Positions 55,780-64,000 of a stretch of DNA of 64,000 nt are shown one piece after another. The notes beneath the pieces are model-generated. The model saw only the letters and a program-made list of their open reading frames with translations. It was not told the DNA's origin and made no database searches. The DNA comes from Lycorma delicatula (lineage: Eukaryota > Arthropoda > Insecta > Hemiptera > Fulgoridae). Each line of letters begins with the position of its first letter. Position 1 is the stretch's first letter. The stretch is taken from positions 322,330,147-322,394,146 of the forward strand of contig NC_134455.1 of assembly GCF_047948215.1 (NCBI RefSeq), in the 5' to 3' direction. Made by a program: the position numbers and the translations under genes.

Positions 55780-56680
55780 ATTAATAGATTTTTTTACATA
55801 ACCAACTTAAATGTGTTATTATTCCCAATGCCACCTTTGACTTGTGCCCATATCAATTCTATAAGGTTAAAATTGCAATGATATGGAGGAAAACGCAGCA
55901 TGACACAATTTTTTGATTTTACTATATTTATAAGTTCTACTTTTAACATATCTTCAGTGTATGCAATTTTAATCATTCGGCAACTTCTGATCTTCAGGTC
56001 AAATCATGTGGAATTCTTTCAGTTTTCAGGTAATAGTACATTATCCATTACTATGACAGATCCTTCAGCAACAATTTCAAAAATTTTTCAAACCACTGCA
56101 TAAAATTGGCACCTTTCATTTCACAGTGATAGTATTGGGAAGATCTCAATTCAAATACCAATAAACCACCTTCAAAAACCTCTATGAAATAATATATTCG
56201 CAAATCAAAAAATTATTTTTTCTAGACATGCAATGAAAATTCATTGATTTAAAACATAATATAATGTACTTCTAGAAAAGTTTGGCAGTTCAGAATCAGT
56301 AATCACAGCATTTAATATTTTGTTCAAGTTAGGAAGCTCATTACTGAAATAAAATTAATGAAATTTTTTTCTGATAGGGATTTTGGTAAAATCATCCAAA
56401 ACCTTTCAATCATTTTCACAACGCTTTTGAGTCTTTTTAAGATTAACATGTTTACCATCAATTTTGTGTTTCATTATTATATTAAAAATTGTTCTTTTAT
56501 TAACACCTGTTTCACTACTTGCTTTCTGAGCAATGTCTCTGACTGCAATTGCAAGGGTTATCTTGTTTTAAGGTTATATATACATTGCTGATTTTTTTTT
56601 TTGGAGCTACTTAAGGGTTTTCTCAGTTTATGTTTCATAACTGTATCACTCATTGTTAAAACCAGATCAGCACAAAAACA
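55780..56680 (-). mobile_element. IS630/Tc1-like DDE transposase remnant, copy 2
   Basis: Same family as 34330-35600. On the - strand: an N-terminal piece (MSDTVMKHKLRKPLSS) near 56610-56650, ELPNLNKILNAVITDSELPNF near 56280-56340, EMKGANFMQWFEKFLK near 56070-56120, SVIVMDNVLL (second D) near 56025-56060 and FPPYHCNFNLIELIWAQVKGGI (third block, with the E kept) near 55830-55895. Frames change between blocks. It lies between Mre11 and Mpc1. Confidence 0.75.
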
Positions 56681-59600
56681 CAGGGTAATTTAAAATTAAT
56701 GAAACTAATACTGAAAAGAACTGTTATAAAAAGAAGTATAAAACTGTTTCATACCATACAGGGTAAACTATAACAGATTGAAATATTTTCTTTTGCTAAA
56801 CTGAATAATTTTGTGAAGCATTACAAATTATGTTATCATTATTAAACATCAAATAAAAATTCAACAAAACTTTTATTGCTTATCATCAGCATGTCACAGC
56901 AGCAGACAAGTGTTAGCTTTATTATGCACATAAAGCAATAATTGCAGTTGCACATGGGAGAGACATAATGATTCAGCCCAACTACTGAAATATTTTTCCT
57001 ATATGCTGAATTCATATTTATATCTGCTGTACATTTTCCTGAGACAGACTATAGAACTAACTTCTAAAAACCTTCTTAAGCAATAAAAATCAAGATGAAA
57101 TGTTATTTACCTGGCACTTTAACTTAAATTTCAGATAATTAAATTTTTTACCAGAGATGCAACGTACCATTTTCAATATATTTACTATAATGATATAACA
57201 TTATATTAGTGCTATAAGCAATGTGTTTTCTCTTTTTCCGAAGGATTTTTTTGTATTGTTATCCAATATCATAAGAAGTCATCTTTTCTTGTCCAATCCA
57301 TTTAAAAGGGCCTTGAAAACAACACCCCCTGTTAAAAAATGTTTCTTCACACCAATTAAACTTCAAGTAATAAACAATTTAAAGCACTATGTAGGTGTAT
57401 TTAAAAAACCTTTTGCAAACTGAATCAAATAAAACATCTTTAACTTTATTACTTGATTGTTACAAGCATTTATTGAACTGTTGGGCAATTACCCCACCAA
57501 ATCACTAGTTCAGTTTATATTCAGTTACCTAAAACATAAACACTTGCAGAAAACCAAACATTATCATCACACATAATAAAATTTGATAGACTGAATAAAA
57601 AATTATATGATGTAAGTTATATGTATTCTACTGAAACATCATAAATATATATTAATTAATAATGTAAAACATCACATGTTTATGTTTACACATATATGTG
57701 TAAATATATCAAAATAATAGTAATTGCAGAATATATCTGAACTTATTAAATGTATGTAGTCTGTGAATGAATAATAGGACAGATTTAAAGACATTTCTTT
57801 TAAATCTTGTTAATATATGAAAGTAATTATTTAATTAATTTTATCATCAATAAAAATTATCAGTGTAACAGAAAACATAACTGCAACAAGCAAACACACT
57901 TAAATTGTGAAAACATTCAAATTTTCAAGTGAATCCAAGCAAAGTTTTTGATTTCCAAGTAAATCAAAGCACAATTAACTACGATTGGAGGTGACCAACA
58001 GTAAATCACACTGATAAAATGTTAATTTAACATCTCTCTTTTTTGTCTATTATGAATTACAATTCTGTAATTTATCTGTTCACTGACAGCTGTGTTTATA
58101 AAGGATGTAGGAGTCTGTTATTCTCTTTCTGCAAAGTTTAATCATTAGATTTTTTTAGTTGCTTCATTATAGCTGAAATAAAATGTGCATAATAGTTTTT
58201 AAAAAATGTATGAATGAGGATTGAGTTTAGCTTTGGGGATTCCATGACCATGTAAACTACCTGTTAATACATTAGAGAATGCAAAAACAAAAACTAAAAC
58301 AACAGTTTTATTATTTTCTATAACAGACAAATAACAAATATTATAAATGTTTAACACACATAAATATAGATCTTATTCATAGATAACAAAAGTAAATTTG
58401 CATTAAAATTATCACAAAATAAATATCCATATCATTCAATATTTTAAAATGAATTTTTTTCACATTGTAATCTATGTTAAACAGTAAAATTATATTTTAT
58501 GTTAATATATTAAATATATTTATATAATAAAATCCATCATCATAAAACACTTATAAAAAATATAATTCATAAAAAGTATAATATACAAACAATATATCAA
58601 ATTAAAATTACATTTAATTTGGTCCCAACTACCAAACTTAAAAAAAAATGTATTATAAATATTTGATTATATCAGTTTAATAAACTGAAAAAAATAAATT
58701 TGATAAATTGTAATTTTATTCAATCACATACAAGTGACAATAAAAATTAAAATCAGAAACTTAATTTATAATTAGGCTTACTAGTTAAGTAAAAACGAAT
58801 TTTCTTTTCCACTACTTATTTTATGATAAACCTTTTCTTCAAGTTGTACAGATACACAACTGAAAATATGTTTAATACAGTATAAGTCTCCTAATACAAT
58901 TTCTTATTTTTTTCTTAAATATATGTATAAAATTAATTACACTATTTCAGAAAGAACATAGCATCATCTTAGCTAACATAGCACACAAAAAAATAATTAC
59001 AGAGATTAAGATGACACTTTTATTATTTTGGAAAAAATTATACAATAATTAAAAACTATTAACCAATTGGACAGTAAAATATATTGACCAGTACATAAAA
59101 TTCCTGTAATATCCAAAGGTTGACAAAAGTATGACCCTAAAGCAAAATCTTTTTTAATCAACTACTACAGACTGCCTGTAACCGGAATTAGCACCATTAA
59201 AAAAAATATATATATATATATATAATAAAGAGAGAATTCCACTTTAGAATAAATCAAGTAATCTTCCTTCAGAAATAAAATCTCTTCTGGATTTCAAATT
59301 AACAATAAAGTTGATTATATCAACCGCTTTAGTGAAGTTCTCTCATCAAGCTAATGCTAATTGTATATAATCAAGCAAAAAAGCTTCTTGCCAGTATCCT
59401 AAAAATAATGAACCTGTAATTTTAGATAATTCTATCACTGCTACAATTAAGTAATCTTCCAATAATTTATAACCTTGCAGCTTGACATGATCACAAAGTA
59501 ACTTCTAACAGCATTATTTTCTGTATTTTTGTGATGTAATATAAATAGCAATTTTATGAACAGAATTAGTATTCATGTCAAGATATTAAGTAGATAATAC

Positions 59601-62339
59601 TTCTTTATAAATTTCTTTTTGTTTCTTCAATAAAAGACATTTTGAACCATCTCACATCAATTAATAACTTTTCTTTAATATTAGAATAATGATGGGCCTA
59701 TGGCCAACTGTGAAAATATTACATGATTTATGTTTCATCACATGATTTTGATAAATATTTATGCCAATTGTACTAAGCCAAGCGTACTAACAAAAAAAAA
59801 CTTTTACAATGAAAAGCTTCAAAATCATTTTTAGCCATTTCTTGATTTTCAAACACAGCTCTAACCCCAATTCTTCCACAAGCTTTTTTATCCCAAAACA
59901 AATATAAGTTTAGATAAATATTTATAAGCACAAAGCTTACAGCTTCAATAATTAAAAAAAAAACTGAGTCAGCAATGAAAAAAGAATAAAAAGAATTACA
60001 ATAAATTTGCTTTATTTTTTCAACAGAAAAAAGGAAATTTTCCAAAAATATAAAGCATATTTTTGTAATATTATTCAATTGATTCAAATCATTCAGTTCA
60101 AACCCAGCTCATAGAGATAGAGGTCACCACAGTTCATTAATTCAATTCATTAAAGTTTATGCTTTAATTCAAAATAAAAATGTGAGCACATACAATAAAC
60201 AAGTCAATGCATCCATGCTTTTTTTCTTTAACTTGTTCTCTTTCTGCTATTAGTTTTTTTAAGTGTAAATTCTAACACAAGCTTTACAAATGTTATGTTA
60301 GCATTATTATATAAAATTACTGAATTTCATCTCATCTTTCACAGGTTCTTCATCAGCAACAGATATATATATATATATATAGGCAACAAATATATGTATA
60401 GAATACACACATATTCTGGTAGATTGATACATGAACAAATCAATGCCAATTTACTTAACTTTTTTTTCTGATTGAATCAGTCACATTGCTTCAATAGAAC
60501 TGCATCCACATTTACTGAGTATTAATACTAATAATATCAGATAATAAAATCTTATCCAGTATTGAAGGTATTGTTTGCTACATAAATTTTGAACATTAAA
60601 CATATTTTTCTTTTTAAAGCAACAGTATAAATGAAGATCTATTAATACTTAAGAACTTGTACAAGATCACATGAAAAGGCATTTGACAAGTATGTGGATT
60701 CCACATGAAATACATCCTACTATTAGAATACTTGAAATTCCAGAAGAGCAAAAAGTAATACAGATGTTCTAATTCTGAAAAACCGAAGATTTGTCAATTC
60801 TGCCCTAGCAAAAAAATGTAAAATGACTCCAGCAAATGATGGAGTCCCATTTTTTTAATTTTTATTTTTCTTAAATGTTTCACATATTTAATACTTTAAA
60901 AACTTAATACAGAGAAAAAATATTATGTTCATGTTTTTTATTTTATTTTACCACTTAGCTTACAAGTTTTTTCCAAAAAATTTCTGCATATTATTGTTTT
61001 AAAATTTTCATTTTAAATAAGTTAATTTTTACATATTCTAGTTCGGTAATGTTTATAATATTCATGTTAACAGTTAATCTGCATATTTTGTTTCTTTCAG
61101 ACCTCTCAAAAACGTTCCTGACAATACAGTATCATTTATGTAACAAATATGGTACTGGACAACAGTTAGGGTAATTAGACATGAATTTTTGATTAGCTTT
61201 CTTTTATATATAAAATAATATGCAATATAATCTTCAGAAATTAGTCAGCGAGTCAGGCAGGCATTTATAGCAGCATTCTAAAAGCTTATTTGTCATTGTT
61301 TATTTTCATATATCAATTGTCTACTGTTTGTCAGTGAAGCATGGCTTTGTAAAAAGCCACAAAATATTTAATAAAATGACATAGTTGTTTTTTTTAACTG
61401 TATATCATAACACAAAAAGGAATTCATATTCTGCTAATATGTTAATTTTGGAAATGAAAGAAATTTAACTATAACCCCTAGTACATATTAATTTTATGCT
61501 ACTCTATATTAGCAAAATCTTGAAATTTAATTTTCAAGCATAAAATGGAAGTGCTAAGCACAAAATTTAAAATAAATTTTAGAAAGAAATTGCAACATTT
61601 TTTAAATTGTAAAATTAATCAAAATTGGTGTTTTAATTTTACAATTCAGCATGTTGAAAAGCAATAAATTGTGCTACTTGTAAACGTTTTCAAAGGCTAA
61701 TATAATCGTTTGACTCATAATTGCTAATTTTTGGTTTTGGTTAATCATTTTTAATAGAATAATTTGACGTAAAAGTAACTTCAGTAATTCAAGTTATAAG
61801 AAGCATATTAAAAAATAAATTGTAGACCATTTGTATAACTATATATATTTTTTAATAAATTTTTATGTCTTTTTACAATGTTATTGCAGTTAGCAGTAAA
61901 AACATTCATCATATTAATCTAATCTTATTTGTATATTTTTTCTTGTATACTACAGCCTTCTGCTAGCATTCATGATTTTTTTTTTGTGTTTACTGTTTTA
62001 GTGGCACCATGTGCCAACTAAGGTAGCATTTTTGGCATGACCACTGCAGGGTTATAAATGCAATTGCTACAATTCAGAAAATTTGATTATTTACTGCTAA
62101 TATACAAATAGAATAAAATAGTATCATTTGTAGTAAACAATGTTTCATATCACATGATTTATAAAGAAAATAAGTAGATCGGTTAAACATATATGTTATT
62201 CCTTATAAATAACAACAGCATTAACATACATCAACAACCTGATTTATTTTATATTTTTCACAAACATTATTCTTAATTTCACTGAATTAATAACATTAAC
62301 ATTTTATAAATAGAAATCACAGCCTATCAGTAATAACAA
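56681..62339. other. Long AT-rich intergenic stretch
   Basis: No host gene recognised. TA microsatellites at about 59208-59224 and 60363-60381. One - strand open frame (59773-60087, 104 codons) is discussed as a finding. The last few hundred bases probably include the Mpc1 3' UTR. Confidence 0.5.
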
Positions 62340-62345
62340 TTTATT
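62340..62345 (-). terminator. Candidate poly(A) signal for Mpc1
   Basis: AATAAA on the - strand, about 300 nt past the Mpc1 stop codon. TTTATT is common in this AT-rich DNA, and another candidate lies at 62243-62248, so the choice is tentative. Confidence 0.3.
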
Positions 62346-62642
62346 ATATAAAACCCTTTCTTCACTTATTGTAATATTTTTACTTTTTAAGATATAAATA
62401 TATATTATGAAATATTAAAAATGAATTAAAATCATAAAAAAAAGAATTCAGAAGATTAATTAAAATGACTAAGATCAAAGTAAGCCTAATTATAAACACA
62501 CTCATAGTAAAAACGTTTGTACATTTCACTACAAGAACACATTGAAAAATACTTCCTAAAAAAATAGAATCAGATAACTCCAAATAAATATTAGGAACTA
62601 ATTTAGTAAATTAAATTCTATTTTTTACTTAATCATCATTCA

Positions 62643-62809
62643 TCATGATTCTTTTTTTTCTTTACTTCCCAAATAATTATAATTCACAAACCTCACTCCT
62701 TGAATAATTTGTAAAGTTTCATTAGTAAAATGGCAAGCAAAAAGAAGCATATTCTGAGGTTGAACTTTCCATGCAAATCTCATGAACATCATTGAATAAA
62801 CACAAAGAG
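62643..62809 (-). CDS. Mpc1: Mitochondrial pyruvate carrier subunit 1, last coding exon
   Basis: MPC1 pairs with MPC2 in the mitochondrial inner membrane to import pyruvate into the matrix. This - strand exon encodes the C-terminal half of the ~109-residue family: a hydrophobic segment (LCVYSMMF), the signature [19 protein letters not shown], then [11 protein letters not shown] and a basic/acidic tail ending KEKKES. The stop TGA is at 62643-62645. The exon starts at 62809 after TTTTGGTTGCAG on the - strand; its first two bases need one base from the previous exon (alanine codon if G). The upstream exons, holding the N-terminus and first membrane helix, are not recognisable up to 64000 and probably lie beyond. 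A truncated Helitron and a duplicated acceptor segment lie in the adjoining intron. The motif match to MPC1 rather than MPC2 is clear. Confidence 0.92.
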
Positions 62810-62941
62810 CTGCAACCAAAAGAGAAGTACAAATTACTGCAGAGAGGTACCAAATGAATGTGTCAAAAAAGTTTTTATTAACAAATTCATAATAATAGAT
62901 TTGATGAAACAAATGAAATTACCATTTTTTTAAATTTATAA

Positions 62942-63320
62942 TCTATATATATAAAAATGAATGTTTGTCTGTCTGTATGTCTCTTATGCCTTCCTAAACC
63001 GTTCATCCAATAGTGATGAAACTTTCGAAATGGTTGGACGCATGCCAGGGAAGGTTTCTGAATTAGTTTGGACCCGCCAGGTGGTGCTGGCATAGAGATA
63101 TTTCGAAAAATTGTATTTATGGTCCGATTTGCCTCATATTAAGAATATATGTTACTTACATGGAAAGAATTATCTCTGCAAAAAATGAACCCGCTATATG
63201 GCGCTGGGGTTGAGATATTTAGAAAATTATATTTATGGACCGATTTGGTTCATATTCAAAATATGAATATTAGTTACACGAAAAGAAATATTTTTTGCAA
63301 AAACTAAACCCGCTAGGTTG
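62942..63320 (+). mobile_element. Truncated Helitron copy next to Mpc1 exon
   Basis: Begins TCTATATATATAAAAATG after an A and follows the 23690-24458 element closely (GTTTGTCTGTCTGTATGTCTC, CCAGGGAAGGTTTCTGAATT, three CCCGCTA-type repeats) until about 63318, where homology ends at AACCCGCTAGG. The 3' half with hairpin and terminal CTAG is missing. It lies about 130 bp upstream of the Mpc1 acceptor. Confidence 0.85.
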
Positions 63321-64000
63321 GAATCGCCTAGGAGCTAAATTTATAAAAAGTGGTTAGGTCAATGACTCAAAATGTATTGTGACAAAGTGACAACATAAAA
63401 TGTTAAATTTAATTCTAGTAAAATCTGTTCTAAAATTAGTACGCATTGTTCAACTAATTATGAAGTTTTCTCAAAAAATGTAAGCCAAAACATTTCAACG
63501 TAATCTACAAAAAAATTTATAATACTTGAAATGTTTACTTTCTAAAAATTATACTTCAAGGATAAGAACAGTATTCATCAAGAGCAAGATGGTTAGGTTT
63601 TTCCCATATATCTGATGGATATATATTATCAACAATCTCTTTTCATTTTTCTTGTTCTCTTCTTCGCCATTCTATGGACACAGCTCTAACTGATACATTT
63701 TTAATACTGAGGATGCTAGGAAGTGAAAGAGCCACAACCATAAGAGAAATACAAATTACTACAGAGAGGCAACTGAATGAAAGTCAAAAAAAAGTGAAAG
63801 GTGATATAAATGCCAGTACACCTAGGTATCCAGTAGGGCAGCTGCTGCCAGTGGTCCAATTCCAGGAATCAGTTTCCTACCCACTGACTACAAAGGCCAG
63901 ACCAATTACTACTACTTGACTACTTGTGCAGACCAAGGTGTCTAGTCAAGCAGCCTCCTAATTCCCTACTAAAATATATAAACAAACTGGATTTTATTAA
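63321..64000. other. Mpc1 intron sequence to window edge
   Basis: AT-rich, then less so after 63670. The 81-codon + strand open frame at 63674-63919 has no recognised motif and overlaps a duplicated piece of the Mpc1 acceptor region (63726-63796). Confidence 0.4.
63726..63796 (-). repeat. Duplicate of the Mpc1 intron/acceptor segment
   Basis: AAAGAG-C-ACAACCA-AAGAGAA-TACAAATTACT-CAGAGAGG matches 62804-62871, the end of the Mpc1 intron plus the first exon bases, at about 85 percent. The copy lacks the acceptor AG (GTGG on the - strand instead of GCAG), so it is probably not spliced. Confidence 0.75.

Noticed and set aside
1..64000. CRISPR arrays, bacterial operons, riboswitches, prophage
   Set aside because: Spliced eukaryotic genes and eukaryotic transposons throughout. 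Direct repeats seen are transposon copies or microsatellites without regular spacers.

Overview
This window is AT-rich animal nuclear DNA, almost certainly from an insect. It has spliced genes with long introns, GT-AG splice sites, and a very high density of mariner/Tc1 elements, non-LTR retrotransposons, a tRNA-derived SINE and Helitrons. Several repeats, including the one at 40888-41440, look like types I associate with Hemiptera (planthopper/cicada relatives). That placement is an impression, not a result.

Two host genes are visible. The main one is Mre11, the nuclease of the MRE11-RAD50-NBS1 double-strand-break repair complex. Nine + strand exons between 9284 and 54046 join in frame and encode about 498 residues. 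They run from just after the GNHD metal-binding motif to the stop codon. The exons for the first ~130 residues are not in the window, so 1-9283 is probably an upstream intron. A 3' UTR with an AATAAA signal follows at 54456. The second gene is Mpc1, the mitochondrial pyruvate carrier subunit, represented by its last coding exon on the - strand at 62643-62809. Mre11 and Mpc1 therefore converge tail to tail across about 8.2 kb.

Layout: 1-9283 is a pile of transposons (a LINE 3' end, a Tc1/mariner remnant, a rearranged mariner, a second LINE, and two mariners with recognisable terminal repeats). From 9284 to 54046, Mre11 exons sit among introns of 1.4-11.2 kb. These introns hold at least five further DDE transposons, a 769-bp Helitron with both ends, a 2.0-kb pogo/Tigger element, three SINE copies, several fragments of one RTE/CR1-like LINE family, a Penelope-like fragment, two hammerhead-like motifs and a 451-bp near-perfect palindrome. 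From 54047 to 62642 is the intergenic space with another IS630-like remnant. From 62643 to 64000 are Mpc1, a truncated Helitron and a duplicated piece of the Mpc1 splice-acceptor region.

No transposase here looks intact: all have stops, frameshifts or truncations. The most unusual structures are the 51846-52296 palindrome, the paired hammerhead-like motifs at 38849-38901 and 39347-39396, and a recurring set of perfect 13-17-bp hairpins, one of them in the Mre11 3' UTR.
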